Assembly: GCF_003148765.1 (NCBI RefSeq) | Contig: NZ_QGGV01000010.1 | Span: 1-64,000 of the forward strand | Reading direction: 5' to 3' | Length of the DNA stretch: 64,000 nt | Source of the DNA: Silicimonas algicola | GTDB taxonomy: Bacteria > Pseudomonadota > Alphaproteobacteria > Rhodobacterales > Rhodobacteraceae | In this document: piece by piece, positions 34,690 to 47,742 of the stretch | Layout: every line of letters begins with the position of its first letter | How positions within the stretch are numbered: the first letter of the stretch is position 1 | Translations under genes and position numbers: made by a program | The notes under the pieces: generated by a model | What the model was told of the DNA's origin: nothing | The model's database searches: none | The model's input: only the letters and a program-made list of their open reading frames with translations

Positions 34690-36276
34690 ATGCGCAATTT
34701 CCAACTGCCCGGCCGTTCGGCCGTCCTGGCGACGAACGGCATGGTCGCCACGTCGCACCCGCTCGCTGCCTCCGAGGCGCTTCAGGTCCTCAGGGATGGT
34801 GGCAACGCCGTCGATGCGGTGATCGCCGGGGCCGTGCTTCTGGGTGTCTGCGAACCTCAGATGACGGGGCTCGGTGGCGACTGCTTTGCCCTGGTCAAGC
34901 CGGCGGGAAGCGAGGAGGTCGTGGCGCTGAACGGCTCGGGACGGGCACCTGCAGGGCTTGACGCCGATGCGGTGCGCGCAGACGGCGTGACGGTCATCGA
35001 GGCAGGTCATCCGGCCTCGATCACCATTCCCGGCGCCGTCGATGCCCTCTGCCGCCTATCCGACCGCTATGGAAAGCTGGGGCTCGAGCGGTCTCTTGCG
35101 CCGGCGATCCGCTATTTCGAAGAGGGTGTGCCGATCGCGGCGCGCGTGGCCTTCGATATCGAACCCATGGGCGGGGCCATGAATGCGGGCGCGCAAAAGC
35201 ACTTCCTGAAGAACGGGGCAGCCTATCGCGAAGGCGACGTGCTGGCTCTGCCCGCTCAGGCCGAGGTGCTTCGGCGCGTCGTCCGCGAGGGGCGGGATGC
35301 GTTCTACACCGGTGAAATCGCCGAAGATATGCTGAAGGCATTGACGGCCATCGGCGGGACGCACACTGCCGGGGATTTCGCGGCGACCGAGGCAAGCTGG
35401 GGCACTCCCCTGCGCGGCGGGTACCGCAAGCACGAACTGGTCGAGCATCCACCGAATGGGCAGGGTGCGACTGCGATCCTGTTGGCAGCAATACTGGCAG
35501 AATTCGACATCGCCTCGATGGAGCCGAACGGGGCAGAGCGCCTGCACCTCGAAGCCGAAGCGACGCGGCTGGCCTATGACGCGCGGAACCGCTTCATTGC
35601 GGACGCGGACCACGTCACACGGCTGGAGCACATGCTTTCGCCCGAGACGGCGAAACGACTGGCGGCGCTGATAGACCCGAAGACGGCGATGGCGGCGCCC
35701 GCACCGCTGACCGAGGACGTTCACCGGGACACCATCCTCATCACCGCCATCGACCGCGACGGCATGGCGGTCAGCCTGATCTATTCGATTTTCTCGACCT
35801 TCGGCTCCGGCATCGCCACCGACCGCTTCGGCATCCTGTTCCAGAACCGTGGCTGCGGTTTCAACCTGACGGCCGGACACCCGAACGAGGCCGGCGGCGG
35901 CAAGCGGCCGATGCACACCATCATCCCCGCAATGCGCGCGACGGACGGCAAGGTCGACATGGCCTTCGGGGTCATGGGCGGGCAGTACCAGGCCTGCGGT
36001 CACGCTCACGTCCTGTCGAACATGGCTGACTTCGGCATGGACCCGCAGGAGGCGGTGGACGCACCCCGCGCCTTCGCCGATCCAAAAACGGGGCTTCTTC
36101 AGGTCGAGGACGGCGTGAGCGAGGCGACCTGTGCCGCTCTTGCCGCGAAAGGCCACCGGCTGAGCCACGCCGAGGGGCCGATCGGCGGCGCGCAGGTCAT
36201 CCTGATGGATGCGTCACGCGGGATCCTGATCGGGGCGTCCGACCCGCGCAAGGACGGGATGGCGGTCGGCTATTAG
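34690..36276 (+). CDS. gamma-glutamyltransferase family protein
   Basis: A 528-aa Ntn-hydrolase that should self-cleave into two subunits. The N-terminal part has MVATSHPLAASEALQVLRDGGNAVDA. The nucleophile of the small subunit is probably Thr348 in HRDTILITAIDRDG, followed by GGGKRPMHTIIPAM and MGGQYQACGHAHVLSNMADFG. No signal peptide is apparent, unlike periplasmic Ggt of enterobacteria, so it may act in the cytoplasm on gamma-glutamyl or related amides. It is converging with hspQ. Confidence 0.9.
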   Translation: MRNFQLPGRSAVLATNGMVATSHPLAASEALQVLRDGGNAVDAVIAGAVLLGVCEPQMTGLGGDCFALVKPAGSEEVVALNGSGRAPAGLDADAVRADGVTVIEAGHPASITIPGAVDALCRLSDRYGKLGLERSLAPAIRYFEEGVPIAARVAFDIEPMGGAMNAGAQKHFLKNGAAYREGDVLALPAQAEVLRRVVREGRDAFYTGEIAEDMLKALTAIGGTHTAGDFAATEASWGTPLRGGYRKHELVEHPPNGQGATAILLAAILAEFDIASMEPNGAERLHLEAEATRLAYDARNRFIADADHVTRLEHMLSPETAKRLAALIDPKTAMAAPAPLTEDVHRDTILITAIDRDGMAVSLIYSIFSTFGSGIATDRFGILFQNRGCGFNLTAGHPNEAGGGKRPMHTIIPAMRATDGKVDMAFGVMGGQYQACGHAHVLSNMADFGMDPQEAVDAPRAFADPKTGLLQVEDGVSEATCAALAAKGHRLSHAEGPIGGAQVILMDASRGILIGASDPRKDGMAVGY

Positions 36277-36298
36277 GCCGCCGCCGATCCCGAACGGC

Positions 36299-36625
36299 CT
36301 AGTTCAACTGGACCTGCAGGGGATACTGCCCGTCCACGAAATCCCCGAAGAATTCGGTAAGATCCGGATGTTCGATCGGCTCGCCGGAATAGTCGGCCAC
36401 CAGGTTCTGCTCCGAGACGTAAGCCACGTAGTAGCTTTGGTCGTTCTCGGCCAGAAGGTGATAGAATGGTTGTTCCTTGGACGGTCGGCTGTCTTCGGGA
36501 ATCGCCTGATACCACTCCTCGGTATTCGAGAAGACGGCATCCACGTCGAACACGACGCCGCGAAACGGATGCTTCCGATGACGCACAACTTGGCCCAAGG
36601 CGTATTTCGCACGCGACTTGAACAT
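36299..36625 (-). CDS. hspQ: heat shock protein HspQ
   Basis: A 108-aa HspQ/hemimethylated-DNA-binding-type protein: KYALGQVVRHRKHPFRGVVFDVD, then WYQAIPEDSRPSKEQPFYHLLAE and YVAYVSEQNLVAD. In E. coli HspQ promotes Lon specificity. It is a single gene in the reverse orientation between ggt and a lytic transglycosylase gene. Confidence 0.92.
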   Translation of the reverse strand: MFKSRAKYALGQVVRHRKHPFRGVVFDVDAVFSNTEEWYQAIPEDSRPSKEQPFYHLLAENDQSYYVAYVSEQNLVADYSGEPIEHPDLTEFFGDFVDGQYPLQVQLN

Positions 36626-36808
36626 AACAGTACCCCCTTCACACGTTCTAGGACGCGTCCCCCGGGCTGTCGACGGGTTTCCCCGCGATTCGCAAGAAAC
36701 AATTTGTGACGCGAGACCAGACAGTCACGGCCGCACTGCGCGTCCTGACGCTTTTCCTCGTACCGAAAATTTGCTAGGCTCGCCGCAAATAAAAAAGGCG
36801 AACGTGGC

Positions 36809-37393
36809 ATGAGCAGACCTCTTCGCGCCTTGATCCTGGTTCTCTTCGTCTCCGCTTGCGGCGGCGACAACACCTCGGCTCCGAGAGACCTGGACAACGC
36901 GTGTTCCATCGTCAGGCAGCGACCCAACTACCTTCCGGCGATGCAGCGGACCGAACGCCAGTGGGGCGTGCCGGTCGCCGTCCAGATGGCGACCATCTAT
37001 CAGGAAAGCAAGTTCGTCGGTAACGCGCAGACGCCCTACGAGTACGCCCTCGGGATCATTCCCATGGGCCGCCAAAGCTCGGCCTACGGCTATAGCCAGG
37101 CCTTGGACGGGACGTGGGAAGAATATCAGTCCGACAGGGGCCGGCGGAGCGCGCGGCGCGACGACATCGACCACGCCACCGATTTCATGGGCTGGTACTT
37201 CCAGCAATCCTACGCCGACCTCGGCATTCCCCTGGGCGATGCGCGCAATCAGTACCTGGCCTACCACGAGGGCCGGAACGGGTATCGCCGCGGGAGCCAT
37301 ATGCAGAAAAGCTGGCTTCTGCGGGTCTCGGACGAGGTCGCGGCGCGCGCGATCCTCTATGACACGCAGCTTCGCAGCTGCGGCATGATCTGA
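36809..37393 (+). CDS. lipoprotein with transglycosylase SLT-like domain
   Basis: A 194-aa predicted lipoprotein (signal ALILVLFVSAC, lipobox Cys17). The body is lysozyme-like: VPVAVQMATIYQESKFVGNAQT has the putative catalytic glutamate, followed by AYGYSQALDGTWEEYQSD and YLAYHEGRNGYRRGSHMQKSW. It probably cuts peptidoglycan at the outer membrane. Monocistronic by appearance. Confidence 0.88.
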   Translation: MSRPLRALILVLFVSACGGDNTSAPRDLDNACSIVRQRPNYLPAMQRTERQWGVPVAVQMATIYQESKFVGNAQTPYEYALGIIPMGRQSSAYGYSQALDGTWEEYQSDRGRRSARRDDIDHATDFMGWYFQQSYADLGIPLGDARNQYLAYHEGRNGYRRGSHMQKSWLLRVSDEVAARAILYDTQLRSCGMI

Positions 37394-37411
37394 GCCTTTC
37401 GGCAGCGCCCG

Positions 37412-38017
37412 TCAGCGGCGCTGCCCCTCCTCACGGTCGATGTCGAAAAGACGCGCGGACGGCGAGTCCGTCTTGGCGAGCTGGCCCAGGATGACTGTCG
37501 TCTTGGCCCCTTGCCCGTCGCGCACGATCCACTGACGCAGCTCGACCGGGTCGGCGGTGAACTTCATCTGGATCGAGCCGTATTCGGGATGTGCCGGATC
37601 CTGAGCCGTAACGATCGTCGCCGTGCCGTCGTAGTCGTGTCCGGTCACCATGTTGCGGCGGCCGAGATCCACAGTGCGCTCGAGGATCAGGCTGAGGGGC
37701 GTTTGGACAAGCGGATACCTCTCGGCGCGCGAAACGTTCGACTTGCCGTCGAAGACCCCCACCTCGCCACCGCCGGCAACGACCAACAGCCGCTCGGGTG
37801 GGTTGTATTCGAAACGCATCCGACCCGGCCTGTTCAGGTAGAAGGTGCCGGTCGACAGCGAGCCGTCGTCGTTCACCTGAGTGAAATCCGAACTCGCCGA
37901 AGTGATGCCGTTCAGGTAGTCCGAGATCGCCTGAAGCGACAGCTTGTCGGCGAGGGCGGGCGTCGCGGCCAGCGCCGCGGCAGCTGCGGTCGCGGCAAGG
38001 AATGTTCTGCGGTGCAT
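37412..38017 (-). CDS. lolA: outer membrane lipoprotein carrier protein
   Basis: A 201-aa periplasmic chaperone that carries lipoproteins from LolCDE to the outer membrane. It has an Ala-rich signal peptide (MHRRTFLAATAAAAALAATPALA), LQAISDYLNGITSASSDFTQV and the LolA core GTFYLNRPGRMRFEYNPPE. In related genomes lolA is close to ftsK; here a FemAB-like gene lies between them. Confidence 0.93.
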   Translation of the reverse strand: MHRRTFLAATAAAAALAATPALADKLSLQAISDYLNGITSASSDFTQVNDDGSLSTGTFYLNRPGRMRFEYNPPERLLVVAGGGEVGVFDGKSNVSRAERYPLVQTPLSLILERTVDLGRRNMVTGHDYDGTATIVTAQDPAHPEYGSIQMKFTADPVELRQWIVRDGQGAKTTVILGQLAKTDSPSARLFDIDREEGQRR

Positions 38018-38105
38018 GGTCGTGCCTTCCGTTCTGCTCGGGGTGGATATAGGCGGAAGGTGGGGATATCGCTAGTGTTAGGCCATATCACCCGCGCGTC
38101 GCGGC

Positions 38106-38255
38106 TTAACTCGCAAGGCGCACCAGCCCCAAAACCACGAGTACCCCAAGCGACGCACCGAGACCCGCGACAGCGCCGGAAACCAGGATCAGCCCGCGTG
38201 TCGCACGGGACGAAGGCGCATGGGTTCCCAAGACGATGCGCTGCGAGCGGGGCAT
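38106..38255 (-). CDS. possible 49-aa membrane peptide
   Basis: A short frame, too small for routine calling, encodes MPRSQRIVLGTHAPSSRATR followed by a single 24-residue hydrophobic helix and the tail VRLAS. The positive-inside N terminus and lone helix look like a small membrane protein. A weak AAGGCGG lies 13 bases upstream of the ATG. It fills the otherwise empty lolA to FemAB-like gap. I would not be surprised if it were noise. Confidence 0.35.
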   Translation of the reverse strand: MPRSQRIVLGTHAPSSRATRGLILVSGAVAGLGASLGVLVVLGLVRLAS

Positions 38256-39196
38256 GCGGCCATTAATGCCGCCTTAGGTGAAGACGTGGTTAAACGGCGC
38301 GATGGCACTGACGCTTCATTCTGTCTCGCGCGACCGCTGGCACCGGCTTTCCGCCGACGCCCCGTTCCAGCAGTCGTGGAGCTATGGCGCTGCGGCCGAG
38401 GCTCTTGGAGCGGACGTCCTGCGCCTCGAGGTGCGGGAGGGACCGAACACGATCGCCATCGCGCAGGGCATAGGACGCAGGATCGGGGTCAGGACGACGC
38501 TCTTCGGACGCGGTCCGCTCTGGACCGGTGAATCCGATGACGGCCTCCGGGCCGACGTCCTGCGGGTTCTGCGGCGCGAGACGCGCGGGATCGCTCTGGT
38601 GACGCCGCACGCGAATGATGCCGGAGCGGTTCGGTCTGCGGGATTTTTTGCTGCGATGACGCCTGCGACTGTGGCCGAGTGGCGCCTCGGTCCCGACATG
38701 CGCGCCCGCATTCACGGCAAATGGCGCAACAGGCTCTGCGCCGCCGAAGCATCAGGGGTAACGCTTCTGCGAAGCCGGCGGGGCGATGATCTGCGCTGGC
38801 TCGTCGGGCTAGACCGGGAACAGCAGAGGCGGAAAGGGTTCCGTGCGCTTCCGCCCGCTTTCCTGGCGGCCTGGATGGCGCGCGACCCCCGGTCGGTGCG
38901 GCTGACGATTGCGCACTTCAGGGGCGAAAGGGTCGCCGCCATCCTCGTTCTGAGCCACGGGACACGTGCCACCTATCACATCGGCTGGAGCGGCGGCGAA
39001 GGGCGGCGCCTGTCGGCGCACAACCTGCTCTTGTGGGAGGCGGCGCAGCGACTGTCAGACGACGGCGTCAGCGTCCTCGATCTCGGGCTTGTCGATACGG
39101 AAACCGCGCCGGGATTGGCACGGTTCAAGCTGGGGACGGGCGCAATGCCGGTCAGAACGGGCGGGACATGGATCGGCCTGCCCCGCTTTCCCGTCA

Positions 39197-41908
<2,712 letters not shown>

Positions 41909-41921
41909 GCCTCGTATTCCC

Positions 41922-43100
41922 TCACTTGAATAGACAGTCGCGGATCCGCTCCAATCCACGCTGCATTTCTTGTTCTTCGGCTACCATCGCGACGCGAATG
42001 TAGCCTTTGCCGGGGTTGTCCCCGTTGACCTCACGCGAGAGGTAAGCGCCCGGAAGCACCCGCACGCCCGTCTCGCGCCAGAGTTTCAGTGCCGCCGCCT
42101 CGCCGTCGTCGACCGGCAGCCAGAGGAAGAAACCGCCCTCCGGTGCGCCGCAGCCCTCGATGCCCGCGAAGACGCGGTCGGCAATATCGTACTTGGCGAC
42201 GTAGCGCTGCCGGCTTTCCTCGACGTGGGTCTCGTCCCTCCAGACCGCCTCGGCCGCGCGTTGCAGGGGCAGAGGAGCCGGGGCGCCGGAATAGGCGCGA
42301 AGCTGGCTGATGCGACGGATGCTCTCGGGGCCGCCTGCGACGAAGCCCGACCGGAGACCGGCGAGGTTCGACCGTTTGGAGAGCGAATGGAACACGAGCA
42401 CCCGCTCGGGATCGGCGCCCATTTCGGACGCCACTTCGAGAGCGCCGGTCGGCCGAGCGTCGCGCCAGATCTCGGAGTAGCACTCGTCGGCGAAGATGCG
42501 GAAGTCGTGCTTCTCTGCCAGGCCCATCAAGGTGCGGAGATACTCGCGCGAGGCGACGGCACCCTGAGGGTTCGACGGCGAGCACAGATAGACGATGGCG
42601 GTCCGGTCAAGCGTCTCGGCGTCGACGGCGGTGAAATCGGGCAGGAACCCTGTCGCGCGCTTGGCGGGCAGATAGCGTGGCTCGGCACCTACGGAGAGGG
42701 CGGCGACGGCGTAGACCTGATAGAACGGGTTCGGCATCAGCACGACGGGCTGACCGCCGTTCTTTCGTTCGGGGCAAAGCGCCATCGCGGCGTTGTAGAG
42801 CCCCTCGCGGGTGCCATTCAGCATCACGATGCGGTCGGTGCCGACCAAGACGCCGAAGCGGCGGCCGATCCAGTCCGAGATGGCGTCGAGAAGTTCGGGG
42901 GTGCCGTCGTTCGGGGGGTATCTTCCGAAGCCGTCCGACTCGCGCAGGATGATGTCGGCCACGAAGGCCGGAAAGGCGTGCCGCGGCTCGCCGATGGTCA
43001 TGTGAAGGATGTCGCCGCCCGGTTCATGGACGTCGAGAAGCGCCCGCAGGCGCGGGAACGCATAAGCCGGTAGGTTCGAGAACCGCTCGGGAAACACCAT
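41922..43100 (-). CDS. class I/II aminotransferase, DapC-like
   Basis: A 392-aa fold-type I PLP enzyme. The PLP lysine is in [17 protein letters not shown]; the N terminus is [20 protein letters not shown], followed by [14 protein letters not shown]. The sequence is closest in style to succinyldiaminopimelate aminotransferase (DapC) annotations in alphaproteobacteria; general aspartate-type aminotransferase activity cannot be excluded. I prefer the internal ATG with this N terminus over one 15 codons upstream. It precedes ftsK, 13 bp apart, and may be co-transcribed. Confidence 0.85.
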   Translation of the reverse strand: MVFPERFSNLPAYAFPRLRALLDVHEPGGDILHMTIGEPRHAFPAFVADIILRESDGFGRYPPNDGTPELLDAISDWIGRRFGVLVGTDRIVMLNGTREGLYNAAMALCPERKNGGQPVVLMPNPFYQVYAVAALSVGAEPRYLPAKRATGFLPDFTAVDAETLDRTAIVYLCSPSNPQGAVASREYLRTLMGLAEKHDFRIFADECYSEIWRDARPTGALEVASEMGADPERVLVFHSLSKRSNLAGLRSGFVAGGPESIRRISQLRAYSGAPAPLPLQRAAEAVWRDETHVEESRQRYVAKYDIADRVFAGIEGCGAPEGGFFLWLPVDDGEAAALKLWRETGVRVLPGAYLSREVNGDNPGKGYIRVAMVAEEQEMQRGLERIRDCLFK

Positions 43101-43282
43101 CTCTGCCTCAAGGTCAGGGTCGTAACGCCCCGTTTGGGAAAACAATATCGTGAGGCCCGCCCGTGGTCCACGGTTTTCGCCCGAGTTTCCGGGGTGCCTG
43201 GACCGTGATGTGGCTTTTGGGTTCCTGACCCTGCCGTCGCCGGACGTCTCGAGGGCACAGACCGCTCCGACCAGGCGATTCC

Positions 43283-44605
43283 TCAGGAAAGCGCGCGTTC
43301 GACAGCCGCGGCGACGCGAAGCAGGCGCTCTTCGACCGGACCTTGAAGCGTGATGCCGCAGGAGGGTGTTCCCGTCGGCAGCGTCACCGCCGCCAGCCCC
43401 ATCAGGTTCGCGATCCGCGTGTTTCGAAGCGTCATCAGGTTGGCAGTCTTGTAGGCCTCCCCGTCCGTCGCAAGCGTCTTCGCGCTTGGCGGCCTGATCG
43501 GGCAGGACGGAAGGATCACGGCATCGAAGCCCGCGACGGAAGCCGCATACTCAGCCCGGAGCCGCTTCAATGCCTGCCAGCCCGCGACGTACTCCCAGGC
43601 CAGGATCTCGCGACCGCCTCGGAAGCGTTCCAGGATCTCGGGGAACATGACGTCGGGGTTGCCTTCGATGGTCTCGCGCCACGTGCCATAGGCCTCGGGC
43701 GCGAAGAGGATGCGGGAAAGCGGCATGGCCTCGGCCACTTGAGGGACGGTGCCGCGCAGGATTTCGGCACCCGCTGTCCCAAGGGTTTCGACGGCGGCCT
43801 CGAACGCGACGCGGGGCGTGTCTTCGATGTCGTCGAAGGCCACGGTCTCGAGCACGAGCATACGAACGCCGGACAGGCTGGAGTTCGAGAGATCGGCGGA
43901 CTTGCCGTCGGACAACGCCGCAAGAAGAAGGCTCGCATCCTCGACGGTCCTGCAAAGCGGTCCGACGGTATCGAAGCTGGGGCAAAGCGGTACGACCCCG
44001 TCCAGCGACAGTCGTCCATGGCGCGTTTTCAGGCCGACCAGGTCGTTCCATGCGGCGGGGATGCGGACCGACCCACCCGTATCCGACCCGATGGCGGCCG
44101 GGGCGAGTCCGAAAGCCACCGACGTCGCCGCACCCGACGAGGATCCTCCCGACACGGCGGCTTCGTCGTTTGCGCAGGGGGGCGAGGCGGTGATCGGATT
44201 GAGGCCCAGACCGGAAAACGCCAGCTCCGTCATGTGGGTCTTGCCCAGACAGACGAGACCCGCACGGGTCGCAGCCGTCAGGACGCGCGCATCGCGGTCC
44301 GGCACTCGACCCTTCAGGAGCGCCGACCCCGCCTCGGTCTCGACGCCCGCGGTGTCGAAGAGGTCCTTCCAGGAAATCGGCACGCCGTCGAGCGGCCCTC
44401 GCCTCAGCCCCCGTTTCGCGCGGTCGGCGGCAGCGGCGGCCTCGGCGCTGGCGCGATCAGGCGTCGTGCGGGCATAGATCCGGGCCGCGAAGCGGTGGCC
44501 GTCAATGGCGTCGAGGAAGGTTCGCGCGAGGTCGCGGGGGTCGATCCGTCCCGCCTCGATGCCGCGACCCAGATCGCCCGCGCTCATCCCAAGCCAGTCC
44601 CGCAT
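43283..44605 (-). CDS. amidase signature family protein
   Basis: A 440-aa amidase. The Ser-cisSer-Lys triad is visible as GVPISWKDLFD, the Gly/Ser block AAVSGGSSSGAATSVAFGLA, and SDTGGSVRIPAAWN. The substrate cannot be assigned. No gatC or gatB is adjacent, so it is probably not GatA. I start at MRDWLGMSAGD; upstream residues in the same frame look non-coding. It diverges from ubiH, 82 bp away. Confidence 0.9.
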   Translation of the reverse strand: MRDWLGMSAGDLGRGIEAGRIDPRDLARTFLDAIDGHRFAARIYARTTPDRASAEAAAAADRAKRGLRRGPLDGVPISWKDLFDTAGVETEAGSALLKGRVPDRDARVLTAATRAGLVCLGKTHMTELAFSGLGLNPITASPPCANDEAAVSGGSSSGAATSVAFGLAPAAIGSDTGGSVRIPAAWNDLVGLKTRHGRLSLDGVVPLCPSFDTVGPLCRTVEDASLLLAALSDGKSADLSNSSLSGVRMLVLETVAFDDIEDTPRVAFEAAVETLGTAGAEILRGTVPQVAEAMPLSRILFAPEAYGTWRETIEGNPDVMFPEILERFRGGREILAWEYVAGWQALKRLRAEYAASVAGFDAVILPSCPIRPPSAKTLATDGEAYKTANLMTLRNTRIANLMGLAAVTLPTGTPSCGITLQGPVEERLLRVAAAVERALS

Positions 44606-44687
44606 TCGTCGTCCTCCGCCAATCGCCGCGACGGTAGCGGCAGGCGGGCGCATGGACAATGCCGGGGGTCCGGCCATATTCACATGC

Positions 44688-45905
44688 ATGACCTTCGACA
44701 CCGACATCCTGATCGCAGGCGGCGGCCTGAACGGCCTTTCGATGGCCTTGGCGGCACGCCAGGGCGGGTTCGCCGTCACGCTCGCCGATCCCCAGCCCGC
44801 AACAGCGCGGGGCGATGACGGCTTCGACGGACGATCCTATGCCCTGGCGATCTCCTCGCAGCGCGCTCTCGACGCGCTCGGCGTTTGGAAGGGGCTGGAC
44901 GCGGTGCAGCCCATCCTGGGCATCAAGGTCACTGACGGCCGCGCGGGCGAGGGCCCGTCGCCGTTGATGCTCGTCTTCGATCACGCCGAGATCGAGGAGG
45001 GCCCGATGGGGTTCATGGTCGAGGACCGCCACTTGCGCCCCGCGCTTCTTCGCGCGGCCGAGGCTGCAGGGGTCGAGCAGGTCGAGGCCGGGGTCGAGGC
45101 CTTCGAGGCCGACGGTTCGGGCGTCACCGTCCACCTCTCCGACGGCACGTCGCGGCGGGCGAGGCTTTTGGTCGGCTGCGACGGCAAGGCCAGCCGCGTC
45201 GCGTCCTTGTCAGGCATCAAGCGGTCTGGCTGGGGCTACGGACAGACAGCGCTGGTCTGCGCCGTTTCGCATGCGAAACCGCACGAGGGCGTCGCACACC
45301 AGTTCTTCATGCCGCCCGGTCCGCTGGCGATCCTGCCGCTGTCCGGCAATCGCTCCTCCATCGTCTGGAGCGAGCAAGAGCAGCGCGCCGCCGAAATCCA
45401 GGCGATGGACGACGAGGCCTATCTCGGCGTCCTGCGCCCGCGCTTCGGCAGTTTCTTGGGCGACATCTCCCTTTCGGGAGCGCGGTTCACCTACCCTCTG
45501 GGCCTGTCGCTTGCCGACCGCTTCATCGCGCCCCGCGTCGCGCTGGTGGGCGACGCGGCGCATGTCGTCCATCCGATTGCGGGACAGGGCCTCAATGCCG
45601 GGCTCAAGGACGTGGCAGCACTTGCCGAGGTCCTGACAGATGCCCGGCGGCGGGGCGAGGACATCGCCGGGCCGCAGGTTCTTGAACGCTATGCCGCCTG
45701 GCGCCGCTTCGACGTCGCGGCGCTTGCGGCGGCCACGGATGCATTCAATCGACTGTTCTCGAACGACAATCCGCTCCTGAGAGCCGCGCGGGACATCGGC
45801 CTCGGCATCGCCAACGCCGTCCCCGTTCTGCGTCGCGGACTGATCCGCGAAGCGGCGGGCCTGACTGGCGACCTGCCCCGTCTGATGCGGGGCCGGCCGC
45901 TCTGA
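44688..45905 (+). CDS. UbiH/COQ6-family ubiquinone biosynthesis monooxygenase
   Basis: A 405-aa flavoprotein monooxygenase. The FAD dinucleotide fold is ILIAGGGLNGLSMALAARQGG; the second FAD motif RVALVGDAAHVVHPIAGQGLNAGLKD is the UbiH/UbiF/COQ6 signature. It hydroxylates the ubiquinone ring precursor; whether it acts at C5, C6 or C1 cannot be told, and some alphaproteobacterial homologues (UbiL/UbiM) have broader regiospecificity. The start is the ATG after GGCCATATTCACATGC, without a strong ribosome site. Confidence 0.92.
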   Translation: MTFDTDILIAGGGLNGLSMALAARQGGFAVTLADPQPATARGDDGFDGRSYALAISSQRALDALGVWKGLDAVQPILGIKVTDGRAGEGPSPLMLVFDHAEIEEGPMGFMVEDRHLRPALLRAAEAAGVEQVEAGVEAFEADGSGVTVHLSDGTSRRARLLVGCDGKASRVASLSGIKRSGWGYGQTALVCAVSHAKPHEGVAHQFFMPPGPLAILPLSGNRSSIVWSEQEQRAAEIQAMDDEAYLGVLRPRFGSFLGDISLSGARFTYPLGLSLADRFIAPRVALVGDAAHVVHPIAGQGLNAGLKDVAALAEVLTDARRRGEDIAGPQVLERYAAWRRFDVAALAAATDAFNRLFSNDNPLLRAARDIGLGIANAVPVLRRGLIREAAGLTGDLPRLMRGRPL

Positions 45906-45909
45906 GGCG

Positions 45910-46092
45910 TCACTCGATCTTGCGCGCCTCGTCGACCAACATGATGGGGATGCCGTTTCGGATTGGGTAGGCCAGATGCGCGGCCTTCGAGATCAGCTCC
46001 TGCGCTTCGGCGTCATAGGTCAGTTGCGCGCGCGTCTCGGGGCAGACCAGCGCCTCGAGCATCCGGCGGTCGAAGGATTGCGTCTCGTTCAT
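45910..46092 (-). CDS. Trm112-family protein
   Basis: A 60-aa Trm112-like protein ([37 protein letters not shown]). In eukaryotes Trm112 activates methyltransferases; bacterial homologues are short zinc-ribbon-like proteins, here with a single CPET motif and no second Cys pair. It overlaps the LON-domain gene by 4 bp and ends 4 bp from the convergent ubiH stop. Confidence 0.92.
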   Translation of the reverse strand: MNETQSFDRRMLEALVCPETRAQLTYDAEAQELISKAAHLAYPIRNGIPIMLVDEARKIE

Positions 46093-46739
46093 TGAAGGAT
46101 CTCCTCTCCACCGCCGCGCATGGCGAATTCGATCAGGGTCACGAGGGTCTCGCGCCGCGTCGTCAGCGAAGGCGCCTCCAGAAGCGCCTGCTTGTCCTCG
46201 GGCTCGAAGGAACAGAGCATCGACAGCGAGTTGATGAGCAACTCGTCCTCGGCGTCGCGCAGAGAATCCCAGTCGGTCCGAAGCTCCTCGAAATCGAAGA
46301 AGCTCCTCAGCAACGGGAAAAAGCGGTCACGGTCCAGTCCCTTGTCGTGCTCGACAGGTCCCATGTCGCGCTCGAAGCCGGACCAGGACACCCGACATCG
46401 CCGGTAGGGGGTGAAGCCGTCGACCTCTTCCAGCACGCGAAACCGCGAAAGCCCCGAGAGGGTGATCATGTAGCGGCCGTCCTCGGTCTCGGAGAAGGCG
46501 GTGAGCCGTCCGGCGCATCCGATGGCCTGGAGCTTGGGTCCGCCATCGAACTGCCCATCGCGGGGCTGGATCATCCCGATCAGCCGTGAGGGCGTCTTCA
46601 GGGTGTCCTCGATCATGGCGAGGTAGCGCGGCTCGAAGATGTGAAGCGGGAGTCGCGCTCGCGGCAGAAGAAGCGCGCCAGGCAGGGGGAAGACGGGTAT
46701 GGTGTCGGGGAGGTCCGATGCCGAAAGCATATATGGCAC
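46089..46739 (-). CDS. LON peptidase substrate-binding domain protein
   Basis: A 216-aa stand-alone Lon N-terminal domain: [32 protein letters not shown], then [29 protein letters not shown]. There is no AAA or protease domain. Such proteins are thought to bind misfolded substrates. Its operon with CnoX and Trm112 genes points to protein quality control. Confidence 0.92.
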   Translation of the reverse strand: MPYMLSASDLPDTIPVFPLPGALLLPRARLPLHIFEPRYLAMIEDTLKTPSRLIGMIQPRDGQFDGGPKLQAIGCAGRLTAFSETEDGRYMITLSGLSRFRVLEEVDGFTPYRRCRVSWSGFERDMGPVEHDKGLDRDRFFPLLRSFFDFEELRTDWDSLRDAEDELLINSLSMLCSFEPEDKQALLEAPSLTTRRETLVTLIEFAMRGGGEEILQ

Positions 46740-46756
46740 CTAGCCCTCTCCCCCGC

Positions 46757-47674
46757 TCAGGCAAAGATCAGCGACGATAGTTTTCTTCGACCGTTCAGCG
46801 CAATCGGGTCATTCGGCTTCAGCGCCTCGAAGATCGTGAAGAGCTGGCTCTTTGCGGCGCCGTCGTTCCACTCACGGTCGCGACGGAAGGATTCCAGAAG
46901 GTGATCCACCGCGCCGGCGATGTCGCCCGAAGCGTGAAGCGCCTGGGCAAGGTCATAGCGGGCCTGCTGATTGGCCGGGTCGGCCTCTACGGCGGCGCGA
47001 AGCTCGTTCACCGGGCCCGCGTTCGCCGCTTGCCGTGCAAGGGCGAGTTGCGCGCGCGCGGCCTCAAGCTCGGGCGACTTCGCGATGCCCTCGGGGGCGT
47101 TGTCAATGAGAGCCGCCGCTTCGTCGGTCTGACCGAGTGCCAGATACGCGCGGGCGAGGCCGCCGTAGGACGCCGCGTTGGCGGGGTCTTCTTGCAGGAT
47201 CGCGGCAAAGACCTGGGCTGCGTCCGCGGCGGCGCCTTCCGACAGCATCGTCTCCGCGCTTTCGATGGCTTCCGACAGGCCGCCGTCCGCCTCGCCGCCC
47301 GCGGTCTGGATCAGCCGCTCGATGAAGCGCTTGATTTCGGAGGCAGGAAGCGCGCCCTGGAACGCGTCGACCGGCTGTCCCTGCCAGAAGGCGTAGACGG
47401 TCGGGATCGACTGGACGCGAAGCTGGCCGGCGATACCCTGGTTTTCATCCACGTTGATCTTGACCAGCTTTACCGCGCCGCGAGCGTCTCTGACGGCGCC
47501 TTCGATGGCCGGCGTGAGCTGGCGGCACGGGCCGCACCACGGCGCCCAGAAGTCGACGATGACGGGCACATGGCGGCTGGCCTCGACGACGTCGGCCATG
47601 AAGGTCGCTTCGGTGCTGTCCTTGATCAGGTCGGCGCCGGCGGCCGGCGCGGCATTGGCGTTGAGTTCAAGCAT
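46757..47674 (-). CDS. CnoX/YbbN-type thioredoxin-TPR protein
   Basis: A 305-aa co-chaperone with a thioredoxin domain at residues about 20-130 (VIVDFWAPWCGPCRQLTPAI, keeping the redox motif WCGPC) and C-terminal TPR-like repeats (AAQVFAAILQEDPANAASYG, LRAAVEADPANQQARYDLAQ). E. coli CnoX passes substrates to GroEL and lacks redox activity; here the CGPC motif is intact, as in Caulobacter-type proteins. I start at MLELNANAAP; upstream residues in frame are not similar to the family. Confidence 0.9.
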   Translation of the reverse strand: MLELNANAAPAAGADLIKDSTEATFMADVVEASRHVPVIVDFWAPWCGPCRQLTPAIEGAVRDARGAVKLVKINVDENQGIAGQLRVQSIPTVYAFWQGQPVDAFQGALPASEIKRFIERLIQTAGGEADGGLSEAIESAETMLSEGAAADAAQVFAAILQEDPANAASYGGLARAYLALGQTDEAAALIDNAPEGIAKSPELEAARAQLALARQAANAGPVNELRAAVEADPANQQARYDLAQALHASGDIAGAVDHLLESFRRDREWNDGAAKSQLFTIFEALKPNDPIALNGRRKLSSLIFA

Positions 47675-47742
47675 CACATTCCCCGCATGTCTGACGTCGC
47701 GCCTTATATGCGATCGCGAGGCGAATAACCAAGGGGTCGGGA

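Noticed and set aside
43283-44605. GatA subunit of the Glu-tRNA amidotransferase
   Set aside because: The amidase fold is clear but there is no gatB or gatC next to it and the sequence lacks features that would single out GatA.
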